A DNA stretch of 64,000 nucleotides from Haematobia irritans (lineage: Eukaryota; Arthropoda; Insecta; Diptera; Muscidae), in contig NC_134401.1 of assembly GCF_050003625.1 (NCBI RefSeq), positions 97,070,852-97,134,851 of the forward strand, given 5' to 3'. Position numbers and translations under genes: made by a program. The notes under the pieces were generated by a model. The model searched no databases, was not told the origin of the DNA, and was given only the letters and a program-made list of their open reading frames with translations. Positions 1 to 12,201 of the stretch are shown piece after piece. The stretch's first letter is position 1, and the number at the start of each line of letters is the position of its first letter.

Positions 1-71
1 TAATTTTAAAGAATTTTTCTGAATTATTAAAGTCAAGTTGACGTTACCCCAAAAATTTTTTCTTTCATGTT

Positions 72-1542
72 ATGATATCCAGTTTTAAGTTAAATCACTT
101 TATTATAAGGACAGTACGACTTCATTGTTTAACGACTTTTGGAAAGTTTATCGACTTTTGGACAAGGAAAAAAAAACACTTTATATTAGAGCAATGCGTC
201 TTCTATGCTAAGCAAAATTTGCATTCGTATTTTAAGGACATGTCATCGGCCTCACGACAATATTTTTTCAGTGTATACACGGCTGAGGTTAGACCTATAA
301 TGCTATATGTCGTTGTTGTCTGGTGGCCCGCACTTCAGCAGCCGACAAGTTTAGACAAAGTTCAGCATATAGCGTGCTTGTGTATCTTAGGCGCATTCAG
401 TAAGACAGGAACAGATTCCCTTAATGTCATGCTGCATCTATTGCCTTTAGACATTTTGGCCAAACAGTCAGCTGCAACAACGGCTGTGTGTTTGCGCGAG
501 CTATCGCTGTGGTCGGAAAAAAGTTACGGTCACAGTTCGGTCCTCAAAATAATGCCAGATATGCCTAACGTAGTGGAATACACTTTGGCGACACCATTTT
601 TCGACAAAAAGTTTGAAACTCTAATCCCCAACAATGAAGCGTGGTGCACACAGACCCCAGGGAATCAACGTTATATAGATTTCTACACTGATGGCTCCAA
701 GTTAGATGGACAAGTGGGTTTCGGAATATATTCTAAAGATCTGGAACTTCTAATAGCGAAAAATTACCTGATCACTGTAGTGTTTTTCAGGCTGAAATAT
801 TAGCAATAAGAGAGGTGGCGAATTAGCTGAGAAGTAATGTTCCAAAAAATGTTGGCATTAATATATACTCAGACAGTCAACCTGCAATAAAATCCTTGAA
901 CTCTGTGTTCCTCAACTCGAAAACGGCCATCGATTGCCGCAAATCTCTGAGATGGCTGAGCAATACAATATTCACCTAATATGGGTGCCTGGCCATAGGA
1001 ACATACCGGGGAACTGCGAAGCGAATGAGTTAGCAAGGCTAGGGACTGCCTTACATATTCCAGGGGAACTAGAATCTGTTGGTATGCCTCTGGCTACCTG
1101 CAAGCTCTTACTGCGTGAGAAGGCTGTCATGATGGCAAATGTTCGATGGGAGAATTGCAAGGGTTGTAACGACACCAAGCAAATATGGCCCCATTTAAAC
1201 TTCAACCGCACACTAGATATACTAGTGTTCTCCAGACGTCAGATATCACTCCTGATATCTGTTATAACGGGGCGCTGCCTGATACGCGAATTTGCAAAAA
1301 CTATAGGCGCGAAGTATAATGACTATTGTAAGAGCTGTCATGATGCGGAGGAAAAGGAATCAATAAAACACCTCTTGTGTGAGTGTCCTACATTTTGTGT
1401 AAGGCGTAAGCAAATTTTAGGGGCATATAGCTTCAGATTACTGGCGGACCTAGAAAACGTTAACTTAAGCAGTCTGCTAATGTTTGTGGAACAATCTGGT
1501 TGGTTCAACAGAAGAAAACAAACGAGAAGGTTCAGCGGTTAA
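72..1542 (+). pseudogene. Broken LINE ORF2: RT thumb, RNase H, C-terminal CCHC
   Basis: Remnant of the polyprotein that copies the LINE RNA into DNA. Residues from about 65 of the first segment (AEVRPIMLYVVVVWWPAL) match the RT thumb region of LOA/I/R1/Jockey-type elements. RNase H follows: FYTDGS (first Asp), then QAEILAI (Glu) and YSDSQPAI (second Asp) in shifted frames, then WVPGHRNIPGNCEANELA. The usual final Asp of the ADELA motif reads Asn here. A CxxC-x12-HxxxC knuckle lies near 1330-1390. Breaks: a frameshift near 785, a TAG near 824 and another frameshift near 945, so the two open pieces 72-803 and 934-1542 are one gene. Closely similar C-terminal sequence lies at 21826-22188 on the minus strand. 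Clade assignment within RNase H-bearing LINEs is uncertain. Confidence 0.8.
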
Positions 1543-1653
1543 AACTAGAAGTGACCATATGTAATAGGTACTTATAGTAAATGTGGTATCACAATGGACT
1601 GAATAGTCTAAGTGAGCCTGAATCTTATTCGGGCTGCCACTTTAACCTAACCA
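72..1653 (+). mobile_element. Non-LTR retrotransposon (RNase H-bearing LINE), 3' part
   Basis: Decayed 3' portion of a LINE. It holds the end of the reverse transcriptase, an RNase H domain, a CCHC-like knuckle and a 3' UTR ending in AACCTAACC at about 1653. The last ~65 bp (from ATGTGGTATCACAATGGAC) are nearly the same as the 3' end of the SINEs in this window. The 5' end is not visible. Positions 1-71 show nothing recognisable. Confidence 0.8.
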
Positions 1654-1887
1654 AACCATGCGAAAATTGGTCCATATCGGTTCTAATTATATATAGCCCC
1701 TATGTATAGCAATCCGCAGATTTTACCTCCGGCGCCTCTTGAAGGAGCAAATTGCATCCTATCCGGTTGAAATTTGGTACATGGTCTTAGTTTATGGTCT
1801 CTAACAACCATGCAAAAATTGGTCCAAATCGGTCCATAATTATATATAGCTCCCATATAAACCGATCCCCAGGTTTGGCCTCCGGAG

Positions 1888-2430
1888 TAGAGGTGTGCGC
1901 GTGAATCACGTGAGTCGGGAGCAAAATGCAAACCAACTCACGTGAATGTGCGTGAATGGACTAGGTTAGGTTAGGTTAGGTTAGGTGGCAGACGGATGTA
2001 TCAGGCTCACTTAGACTATTCAGTCCATTGTGATACCACATTGGTGAATGGACTAAAATAAATATGTCGTGCGTGAGAAATAAAATCGGTTCGTGAATGT
2101 GGGTGAATAAAATTTCTGCAAAATCAGGGTCACGAAAAAATCAAGATTTAATGCATACCCGTATGTTAACTGCAATTAATTTAGCTCTTGAATTTTGAAT
2201 TTTGGTACCTTTGCTAATTTCCGTTTGAAAATGTAAATCTCGTGAATCATGTGAATTGTCGTAAATCATGCGTGAGCATGAGTCGTTGAAAATAGTTCGT
2301 GCGTGAGCGTGTGTGAGTACTGGTTTTTATTTCGTGAATGTGCGTGAGTGGGATTGGCTACCACACATATCGTGCGTGAATAAACATTTTGTTTCCTGTG
2401 ACTGAAATTTCAGGAACGCCCACACGTCTA
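1888..2430. mobile_element. hAT-type MITE with 8-bp target duplication
   Basis: Flanked by CTCCGGAG at 1880-1887 and 2431-2438, an 8-bp duplication as hAT transposases make. Ends are imperfect inverted repeats: TAGAGGTGTGCGCGTG on the left and, reversed, TAGACGTGTGGGCGTT on the right. The interior is built of degenerate CGTGAATGTGCGTGA words. No transposase is present. A similar left end occurs at 16969. Confidence 0.7.
1964..2043 (-). mobile_element. 5'-truncated SINE/LINE 3' tail nested in the hAT MITE
   Basis: 80-bp fragment that on the minus strand reads from CAATGTGGTATCACAATGG to a (CCTAA)n tail. It is flanked by a perfect 12-bp duplication GTGAATGGACTA (1952-1963 and 2044-2055), which shows target-primed insertion after the MITE arrived. 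The LINE and SINE share this tail, so its source cannot be decided. Confidence 0.75.
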
Positions 2431-3020
2431 CTCCGGAGCCTTTTGGAGGAGTAAATGGCACCCTATCCGGTTGAAATTTGATACGTGGTGTTAGTATATG
2501 GTGTCTAACAACTATGCAAAAATTGGTCCATATCGGTTCATAATTATACATAGCTCCCATATAGCCCCCATATAAACTGCTGCCATACAACCGATCCCCA
2601 GATTTGACCTCCGGAGCCTCTTGGAGGAACAAATTGCATCCGATCCAGTTAAATTTTGGTACATTGCGCCAGTATATGGCCGCTAACAACCATGCCTAAC
2701 TAAGTCCATATCGATCTATAGCGACCACCATATTTCAATTCTGGCTCTCTAATTACAGCGCAAATGTTCATATCGGTTCGTAATTATTTGTAGACTTACC
2801 TACATATACCGGTCAATAACTGAACTGTATAAGTATGGACTAACTTACAATTTAGCAGACGATATTAAGAAGTTTTAAGATACCTTACCATCGGTAAGTA
2901 TTACCATAACCCAAGTAATTGGATTGTGGGTCTTTAGTAGAAGTTACTGCGCAATCCATGGTGGAGGGTACATAAGATCCATAGTGGAGGGTACATAAGG
3001 CCTGGCCGTACATACTTGTT

Positions 3021-3811
3021 TTTTTTTGTAGTATAATCTTATCCAGAAAATATTTTTCTTCCAAGTCCGTGTTGAGCTTCAAAAATTTACGATACTTCAC
3101 AATTCAAAAAGGCCCTCTCATATCTTCAGTTGCCACATGCCATTTAAGCCTTATAAAATGCTGGAGCTTGTAAATCTATGCTGGACTTACAATCTCAGTT
3201 GTATAACATTATCACGCGAATAAAATCGAAAAGGAAAAACGCCGCCAGAGAGACAATGACAATTACAAACGGCAACAAACATTAATTGTAAAACTTTTCC
3301 CCATCCCATTTCCTTCCGGTTGCTTGATGGTTGTTGCATATAGGAGTTTCTCTTTTGTGTGGCAATAATGTTCGAAGAAAATGAAACTAAATCCATGTCG
3401 AATGCAAAATGTCGAGTTAAGTTTCACAAAGGCATTATAAAATAACGAACAAAAAAAAATGTTTTGCTAGTTTCGTGTAGTCGAGATGGGAGCATAAAAA
3501 TATAGTCTCAGCTTAAGGGTGTAATAAATGCACTTTGGGGTATTACTACTAGTGAACTAAAGTATGGGGTACAAAAAATAGAGGAAACAAAAAAACCAAA
3601 AAACATAGAACTATAAACAGCTTGAATGACAAAAACAGGGAAACTTTGAAAAAGTTTAACGCTAAAAAATGCAAACGGATTCTCAATACAAAAGGTGTTT
3701 ATTACATATGGACCACAACTTGTAAAATCTCTTTCTAATTCAATGTCATAATAAAATTCCATTCATATGGAATGAAACATGGGATTTTTAGGATATCAAG
3801 ATGCAAAGGGA
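3021..3811. other. No recognisable feature
   Basis: AT-rich sequence. Short open frames here have no recognisable motif and no homopolymer-free coding character. Nothing supported. Confidence 0.5.
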
Positions 3812-4150
3812 GCCGCCTTGGTGCAACTGTTAGTATGCCCACCTTGCATACACATGGTCGTTGGTTCAAACCGAGTTTCAACCAAACACCAAAAAGTTGT
3901 TCAGCAGTGAATTATTCCCTCTCAGTAATACTGGTTACATTTCTGAGTGTTTCAAAGCTTCTCTAAGTGGTTTCACTGCAATCTGGAACACCGTTCGAAC
4001 TCGGCTATATGAAGGAGGTTCCTTGTCATAAAGCTTGAGCATGGAATCAGGCAGAACTCAGTGATAAGAGAGACGTTCACCACTGCGTAATCACAATGGA
4101 CTGAATAGTCCCAGTGGACCCGTAATATCGGGCTGCCACTATACCTAACC
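3812..4150 (+). mobile_element. tRNA-derived SINE, diverged copy
   Basis: The head resembles GCCACCGTGGTGCAATGG with a degenerate B box (GGTTCAAACCG). The body has TTTCTGAGTGTTTCAAAGC, and the tail reads ATCACAATGGACTGAATAG...GGGCTGCCACTATACCTAACC. It is more diverged than the copies at 7534 and 22594, so probably older. No clear target duplication. Confidence 0.75.
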
Positions 4151-4867
4151 AGGGTTGGTCTGTCGCAAACTGTGACTTTTGCCACATACTTTTATAACGG
4201 TATAATATGTATGTAGCAAAAGTCGTAAACGTCATGTAGAAATCCTAATTTTGCATAAGATAAATTATCAAAAAGTTTTTAATTTAATTTAGTTTGGCTC
4301 CCCGATAAAAGAAAGTTACATTGTATTTATTGAAAACTCTACTAGTTTTACATCTTACTTTATCAAGTTCGAACTATTCGGGTTTTGCGTGGTTCATAAT
4401 GTTCATCCAAGCTGTTATTGCATCATCGAATGATTAGCTAGAGTTTTGAATATTTTTAATTAGCATGGAAATTGGCTCCAATAAGTCATAAAGTCTAAAC
4501 AGTAGTTCACTTAAGTAGTGGTTTTTGTGCCAGTCAGTGTCAGTTTCTGCAGAAATTTGTGGAAAGTTAATTATGAGCATCACGTTTATTGCACCATCGA
4601 GTAGGATATAGTAATTTTGGCTTGAAGTCTACCATTGAAGTAAGTCTATTCTCTAATCTACTCTTTTCTATACGTTAACACTTTTATGAACACTCCTGAG
4701 AGATGAAACTTCTTCGAACATATTATCATCTTGGATATCATCGAATTCGTTGCCCAGCCGACGCGACTGAAGTGTTTTAAATTTGCGACGTTTTTACTTT
4801 TTCTACATTTGCGACGCGTATGTAAAGTTTACAACGTTTACAACTTTGGGACAGTCGTAAACCTAAC
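4151..4867. other. Unassigned AT-rich stretch with GTCGCAAA/GTCGTAAAC words
   Basis: Near both ends the words GCAAAAGTCGTAAACG and TTTGCGACG recur in opposite senses (about 4160-4235 and 4780-4860). This may be a very old inverted-repeat element, but I cannot define its ends. Confidence 0.25.
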
Positions 4868-6731
4868 AAGTAAGTAAAGTCTAAAGTCGGGCCGAGCCGA
4901 CTATATTATACTCTTCAGACAAACATTTGTAGACAAACATTTGTGTTGCCATCTCAACTACTTAAAATTTGCTGGGAGCTATATAAAGGTTTGCATTTCC
5001 AGATACAAATACTTATAATGGAAACAATTTTTTGTACTTCTACAAAAACTCTAGAATTAAAATTTAAATCGGCTAACGCCCTGGGATGAAACACAATGTT
5101 AGTAAAAAATATGGGAAATATGAAGCGAGAGAAATTTTAGTGCAATTGTACAAAAGAGATTTATGATTTTTCAGGCGATACATATGTATTCGAGATATAG
5201 GACAATTAGAGTAATATTTACAATTTTTGCTACTCAGCAGTGGCGATTTTACAAGGATATTGGTTAGATCTCGCCAAGATATGTGGCCAAGTGTGGGTTG
5301 TGATATATTATTTAGTCTATTCGGGCGACTTGGAGCCTTATTTAAAACTCATCCGTTCTGTGGAAATTTTGGCATTGCAGTGTGTAGGATATGGCTAAAA
5401 TATGGGGAAATCATCAAAGAATTTTGTGTAAAGTGCGAGAATTTTGGCCATATTTGTATTCTCTGAGGAAACTATCCAGTCAATTGGAGGAAAATCCCAT
5501 TAAAAATGGGTCTAAAATACGAAACAGTCTACCATATTTCCCCAACTCTGGTGTACGTATATATGGGAACTATATACAATCTGAACCCATTTTGACTAAA
5601 TTTGACATGCATAGTTAGAATAATAATTCAGCTATCTATGCGAAATTTCACGGAGTATAACTTTGGCCCCCCTGGTCATATGAGTGCAAATCGGACGGGA
5701 GTTATATATGGGAGCCATATCTAAATCTGAACCGATTTCAACCAAATTTGCCACAATTACCTATACTATTAAACGTACTCTTTGTGCGAAATTTGAAGCA
5801 AATCACGGCAAAACCCTGGATTTTGAGGCCATATAAGTTCAAATCGGACAAAAGATATATATGGGAGCTATATCTAAATCTGAATCGATTTTGACCATAT
5901 TTGGCACATACAATAGTATCGTTAAAAGTACCGCTTTCGCAAAATTTGAAGTAAGTCAGGGCAAAACTCTGGCTTTTGAGACCATATAAGTCCAAATCGG
6001 GCGAAAGGTATATATGTGAGCTATATCTAAATCTGAACCGATTTTAACAAAATTTGACACATTTAACGATACTATTAAACGTAGCCCTTGTGCAAAATTT
6101 GAAGCAAATCACGGCATAACTCTAGCTTTTGTTGCCATATAAGTTCAAATCGGACGAAAGATATATATGGGAGCTATATCTAAATTTTAACCGATTTCAA
6201 TCAAATTTACCCTCTGTGCAAAATTTCACGAAGCTCGGTAGTAAACTTTGGCCTCTGTGGTCATATGAGTCTAAATCGGACGAAAGATATATATGGGAGC
6301 TATATCTAAATCAGAACCGATTTGGCTGATATTTTGCAAGATTTTCGAGATTCATAAAATATTTGGATGTACATACCGTACATTCAAGAAAATCGGTTGA
6401 TAAACACGCTAACTATGACCACATCAGGGATAAATATATATGGCAGCTTTATCTAAATCTCAGCCGATTTTTTCCAAAACCAATAGCGATTGTCTCTGTC
6501 CCAAGAAACGGTCCTATGCCAAATTTGAGGACGATCGGACTTAAATTGCGAGCTGTACTTTGTGCACAAAATTACATATACAGACAGACGGACATCGCTA
6601 AATCGACTCAGAATTTTATTCTAAGCCGATCGGTATACTAAAAGATGGGTCTATGACCACTATTTCTTGGCGTTACATACAAACACACAAACTTATTATA
6701 CCCTGTACCACAGTAGTGGTGAAGGGTATAA
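4868..6731 (+). mobile_element. DINE/mini-me-like element, family A, full length
   Basis: Starts CAAGTAAGTAAAGTCTAAAG followed by the hairpin GTCGGGCCGAGCCGAC. From about 5690 to 6480 it holds central repeats of about 150 bp, each with TATATATGGGAGCTATATC and CTGAACCGATTT (anchors near 5706, 5855, 6008, 6161, 6287, 6436). An inverted GTCY block (ACAGACAGACGGACATC) lies near 6580. The far end is the hairpin CCCTGTACCACAGTAGTGGTGAAGGG at 6702-6727. The layout matches dipteran mini-me/DINE-1 elements. It has no coding capacity and would need a Helitron/Helentron in trans. Confidence 0.65.
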
Positions 6732-6767
6732 AAATGTTTGATACAGACCATCTATGTGACCTAACCA

Positions 6768-6903
6768 AATGGCTATTGAAATGGGGGACATCCGTCCTAT
6801 GACAAGCACACATTAAATTCGTCGCTTCTGCTCCAATTGTGCACCACTTCCGGTTCCACAAAGAACATTATCACTACTTTTTTGGCGAAGCTTTTTTTGC
6901 TGG
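6768..6903 (-). mobile_element. Fragment of CCCAGCAAAA-ended MITE (family E)
   Basis: Reads in reverse as the end of family E: CATCCGTCCTATGACAAGC, CGCTTCTGC, CCACTTCCGG, then TTTTTTTGCTGG. Only one end is present. Confidence 0.5.
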
Positions 6904-7034
6904 ATTTATATATGTGGCACCCAATAACTTTGAAGGTCGTGATATTAAATCGAAAATGTAGATCTAGAAAACCGTGCAGAACATGGTATAGTCGAACCCG
7001 CCCACCTGTACAATTTCCATACATGTTCTATTTT

Positions 7035-8766
7035 TATACCCTAAACATATATACAAACATCTGCCAAAAAATGTGCCTACCAGACTCTGAATCGCCTCCT
7101 TAGTCGATCTAGCCCTTGGTGTCCGTCCGTCCCTCAGTCCGTCTGTCCATGTATTTGTTGTGCATAGGATTCCTGTCGCAATTATTAGCCGATTTTGATG
7201 AAATTTGGTACAGGGTGTTTTTTGGGCACAAGGACGAAATCGGATCAAATTTATATATAGTTCTCACATATATGTATCACCCGATTTCGACAAATGTGGT
7301 CATAAAAACATTATTTATTAAGCGATCCTACTCAAACCTAGATTACTCTAATTTTTTATAGTATCAATAATATGTGCTCAAAATCATCGATGATTTGGAG
7401 CATCAGTTCAGATTTAGATATAGCTCACATATATATGTATCGCCCGATCTGGCCAAATTTTATCAACTTATTTATCAACCGAACGTGTTCAAAGGTGGCT
7501 AAATGTAATTGTCTATAGCACTAACTGTATGTGGGGAACCACCGTGGTGCAATGGTTAGCATGCCCGCCTTGCATACACAAGGTCGTGGGTTCGATTACA
7601 GCTTTGACCGAACATCAAAAAGTTTTTCAGCGGTGGATTATCCCACCTCAGTAATGCTGGTGACATTTCTGAGGGTTTCAAAGCTTCTCTAAGTGGTTTC
7701 ACTGCAATGTGGAACGCCGTTCGGCTTCGGCTATAAAAAGGAGGTCACTTGTCATTGAGATTAACATGGAACCGGGCAGCACTGAGTGATAAAAGAGAAG
7801 TTCACCAATGTGGTATCACAATGGACTGAATAGTCTATGTGAGCCTGATACATCGGGTTGCCACCTAACCTAACCCAACCTAACTGTATTTGCAAAATTG
7901 AAATAGGATCAGATTTAGATATAGCTCCCATATATATGTATTGCCCGATTTTGCCAAATTTGGCCATAAAACCCTTATATATTGACCGATCTCACTAAAA
8001 ATTGGCTAGATCTAGTCCCCTATAGCACTAACTGAATGTGCAAAATTTCGTCGAAATGGATTGAGATTTAGATATAGCTCACATATATATGTATCGCCCG
8101 ATTTGGCTAACTAACTGTATGTACAAAATTTCATCGAAATCGGTTTAGATTTACATATAGCTCCCATTTATATGTATCGCCGGATTATGAAAAATTTGCC
8201 TCTAATAACCTTTTTTTGACCATAGAGGCCACATTTATTAACTGATCGTACTCAAATTCTGCACTAGGTAACCTTCTGTAGTATCAATCATACCTGATTT
8301 AGATATAGCTCCCATATATGTATATGCATCGCTCGATTTTCCCAAATTTGGCCATATTACTCTTATTTATTAACCAATGTTACTCAAATTTTAAATTTTG
8401 ATGTACTAGCCGATCTAATTTAGACTTACATCTAGCTCTTACATAATAATATTTTTCGATTTTTACAAATTTGAATATATTACCCACACTAACTTAGCGA
8501 TTTCCTCTTTATTTTAATAATGGACTCAATATTAGTGGCATACTAAATCTGTAGGTGCGAAATCAACTATGGCTCCTAATATCAGACATTTCTGCTCAGA
8601 TTGTGACAAGACTCCCATAAATATGTTCTTAAATATGAAAATGCGGTTTATCTCCAAAACCTATACCAATGATACTCCACAAATGCTTATTTTTACTAAT
8701 TCAATAGGGGTGGTTTAGGGTATGATATAGTCGACCCCGCCCACCTTTCTACTTTACTTACTTGTT
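7035..8766 (-). mobile_element. DINE-like element, family A, reverse, carrying a SINE
   Basis: Begins near TATACCCTAAACATATATAC, has the GTCY block GTCCGTCCGTCCCTCAGTCC (7121-7149), several ~150-bp repeats with AGCTCCCATATATATGTAT, and ends TATAGTCGACCCCGCCCACC...ACTTACTTGTT. The SINE at 7534-7879 is nested in it. Confidence 0.6.
7534..7879 (+). mobile_element. tRNA-derived SINE with target duplication
   Basis: Full-length copy. The head GGTGCAATGGTTAGCATGCC matches a pol III A box and GGTTCGATTAC a slightly mutated B box. The tail is TATCACAATGGACTGAATAG...CACCTAACCTAACCC. Flanks CTAACTGTATGTG (7521-7533) and CTAACTGTATTTG (7880-7892) form a near-perfect 13-bp duplication inside the family A element. 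Confidence 0.85.
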
Positions 8767-9947
8767 CTTTTTTTTTCTTTTTGTATAGCAAATGAATATT
8801 TTAATAGGAGCACAGTTGATATGCACTATCATTATAGGGTGGTATACAACGTGTATCATCTTCTATTGATGGATTTTTTGAATACACCAATATTGCTTCT
8901 TTGTCTCTCATCGAAATGATTGTGGCTTGTGTGACACATGAAAAATACGTTATCTGTCTTGTAACAACCTTCTGACAATCAAAATCCATTTTCACAAAAT
9001 TCGATGACAGACATAATCTCAAACAATTGGCATGTTGATGGAAATTTCCTCTTAGACTTTTTTCTATTATGTTAATGTATTCCGTTTCATATATATTTTC
9101 ATATATATTTCATATTGATGAATTGTTAATTTTAAAAAGTATATGTCATACTTTAAAATTTCAAAGTAATTTTTTGATGCTATATCTTAAATCAAATGCA
9201 TAAATACAATTTTCACCATAATACTTTAAAAATGGAAACGTGTAAATAAATTTGGGATGTGTCTTTATGAAGATCAAATAAATAAGGCATTTAGCAAGTA
9301 ACATAACTTATTAAGGGTCTGAAAAAATGCATGGATTTTTGCCTCTTATCCCCAAATTAGGACGCTTTCCTCCCCCAAAATCATAAATTTAACGTTGATT
9401 TATTATAATGAACTGATTTCGTAAAAATCCCCAAATTTATGAAAATTCCCCACCTCATCTCCAAGTCAAAAATATCGCCCCCTTCCACAAAAATTATATT
9501 GAATTTGTGGGGAAATCCTCAATACTGACAACACTGAATAACAGTTTGTTTCAAATGTTTTTCCATGGAGCTATTGTATATCAAATAGCGTTCCAATACA
9601 TTTATTATTCAGTTTATATATTCATATTCTTTTGTTTTTAACTGGGAGACTATTTATCAAACATTATCGCATTTTTAAAGAAAATTTTGCTTCAACCATA
9701 TGAGAAAGATGAAATGAAATAAGCCTTCTACTATATGCGAAAGATAAAATGAAATAATCCTTCTGGGAAAACGTTCAAAGAATTTTAATTTATTTTCGAA
9801 ATTCAAATGAATACAAATTTCAATTTATTGGTGGGATAGATCATGCGTTGTTTGTTTGAGGTTAAGAAATAAGATAAAGCCTTCGTAACATAAAATGATT
9901 CCGGGCGAACACAACATTTTTCTTTCAGCTGTGGATTTTTTTCAGCC
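8767..9947. other. No recognisable feature
   Basis: AT-rich, with no gene, repeat array or terminal repeats that I can support. Confidence 0.5.
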
Positions 9948-10160
9948 CAGCAAAAAGGGCGGCACCAAAAAGTTGTGAAAATGTTCTTTTTGAATCTGGA
10001 AGTAGTGAAATTTCTGCGCCAATAGTTCACTACTTCAAGGCATGGGCTTGTCATAGGATGGATAACATGGGCTTGTCATAGGATGGATGTGTACCATTTT
10101 AACCGCCGTTGCAGTGAATTTGCATCAATTCTTAAGGTGTGATCCGATTTCAGTGTTTCG
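9948..10160 (+). mobile_element. Fragment of MITE family E
   Basis: Starts CCCAGCAAAAAGGGCGGCAC and continues with GGGCTTGTCATAGGATGGAT, a word duplicated in tandem at about 10045-10086, and GTGATCCGATTTCAGTG. The right half is missing. Confidence 0.5.
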
Positions 10161-10752
10161 CACAGCCAAATATCCCGAAAAACTTAGGAGATTATTGTCC
10201 TGAAAATTTGAGAAAGTAAGAAAACTTTTCTTCAAGTATCAATATGTCATGCAAGATGGGGGTCCAAGTCCAAATATAAATCAAAATCCGGTACTCTATG
10301 TTATATATTCATTTCACTACTTTCGCCCACGTCCTCTCTCAATTTCAAGTAAATCGCAGAAGTTTAGTTTTTTCACTGTCGAAAAATACAGTAGACACCC
10401 CTAACTACACTTCAAAATTTTAAGCAAATCAGAGAACTTTGATCCAGTTTTTCGGGCATGGGTAAGTTTCCCTCTCCGATCTCATATCAAAAAATGCTCC
10501 CCCATGGCCTCTGTTAATTTCAAGTAAATCGAAGAACTGTGATTTATTATAAGTCGTGAAAAGCGGGGTCCTCTTCCCGATCACATGCCGAATTAGCACA
10601 GTTTTTTTTTTAGTTGAAAGTAAATATTTTTCGACAAATTCAAGAAAATTTATTAGACATAACTAATTTTTTTCACTTGCAGTGAGTTTTATATTTCGCA
10701 ATAAATTTCGCGAATGTTACACTTGTTGAGATCGCCATTATTAAAAACACAA
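10161..10752. repeat. Degenerate internal repeat of unknown family
   Basis: The phrase AATTTCAAGTAAATCG recurs near 10340 and 10520, with a related phrase near 10420, suggesting a decayed ~90-180-bp tandem repeat resembling the central repeats of the DINE-like or Helitron elements. Ends not found. Confidence 0.3.
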
Positions 10753-12199
10753 ATTAAGTAGAAAGTCAGACGGGGCCGACTATATCATACCCTAAACCAT
10801 CTCTACTGAATTAGTAAACATTGTTTGTGGGGGTATCCATGGTATAGATTTGGGAGATAAACCGCATTTAAGAACATTAAATTATTTAAAAACATTAAAG
10901 GGTACATGTCTATGGGAGTTTTATCACAATCAGAACAAAAATGACTGATATTAGGATTCTGCACCGACAGAGTTAGTATGCCACTAATATTGAGTCCATT
11001 ATTAAAAAGTAAGTAAAGTAGAAAGTCGGGCGGGGCCGACTATATCATACCCTAAACCCCTACTGAATTAGTAAACATAAGCATTTGTAGGGTAACATTG
11101 GTATTGGTTTGAGCGATAAACCGTATTTCCATATTTAGGAACATTAAGGTGCACATTTTTATGGGAATAATCTGAGCAGAAATGTCTGATATTATATATA
11201 GTTGTATCTGTAGTTGATTTTGCACCTACAGAATTAGTATATGTTATAACTAATATTGAGTCCATTATTAAAAAAGAGGAAATCGCTCAATTAATGTGGG
11301 TAATAAATCAAAATTCGAGAAAATCGGGCAATATTATTATTAGTAAGAGTTACATGTAAGTTTAAATACGATCGGATAGTACATAGAAATTTGAAACTTG
11401 AGTAACAAATTGGGAAAAATCGAGCGATGTATATATATGGGAGCTATATCTAAATCTGAACCGATTAAGATGATATTTTCCAGGTTTAATTGAAACCACA
11501 GAAGGTGACCTTGTGTTAAATTTGAGTAAGATCAGTTAAGAAATGCGGCCTCTATGGTCAAACATAAGGTTGTTAATTTTTATTATTCAAAACCGGGCGA
11601 TACATATATATGGGAGCTATATCTACTTCTGAACCGATTTCGATGAAATTTTTGCAAATACAGTTAGTACTGTAGATGACTAGATCTAACCAACTATGAG
11701 CAAGGTAAGTTAATAAATAAGGATTCTTTAACGAAATTTGGGAAAATCGGGCTATACATTTATATGGGAGCTATATCTAAATCTGAACCGATTGCAATGA
11801 TTTTTTGCACATATTGTTAATACTATAGAAGATTTTAGTAAGCCAACTTTCAGTACTATCGGTTGCTAAACAAGGGTTTTATGGTCAAATTTGGGAAAAC
11901 CGGGCGGTAACATCAGTTAAAAAATAAGAGTCTTATGGCCAAATTTGTGAAAAACGAGCGATGCATATATATGGAAGCTATATCGAAATCTGAACCGATT
12001 TGGATAATATTTTGTTGGTTTTGTTGTTACCACAGAAGGTTACTGTGTGCTGTGTGAGTAAGATCGGTTTCTAAATAAGCCTATTATGGTCAGAAATAAA
12101 GTTTTGAAGGGTAAACTTTTGAAAAACAGGCGATACATATATGTGGGAGCTATATGTAAATCTGAACAGATCTGGATTGTATTTTGCAGGTTTGGTTGA
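10753..12199 (+). mobile_element. DINE-like family A fragments, two stacked 5' heads
   Basis: Two heads in the same direction, at about 10753 and 11006, each with AGTAGAAAGTC, the hairpin GTCGGGCGGGGCCGAC (GTCAGACGGGGCCGAC in the first) and TATATCATACCCTAAACC. Central repeats follow (TATATATGGGAGCTATATC near 11431, 11605, 11765, 11965, 12140). The element stops at the DD37E transposon without its own 3' hairpin. Confidence 0.6.
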
Positions 12200-12201
12200 T
12201 A

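Larger units (their letters stand above)
1654..3020 (-). mobile_element. DINE/mini-me-like element, family B, interrupted
   Basis: Minus-oriented copy with degenerate ~150-bp central repeats (word GGTCCATATCGGTCCATAAT) and a terminus at about 2960-3020 reading GGTGGAGGGTACATAAG...CCTGGCCGTACATACTTG. The end with the (GTCY)n block is missing at the LINE side. A hAT-type MITE splits it at 1888-2430; removing the MITE restores a normal repeat unit. Confidence 0.65.

Noticed and set aside
1964..1986. Telomere or interstitial telomeric array
   Set aside because: Only about four TTAGG units, bounded by a retroposon tail and a 12-bp target duplication.
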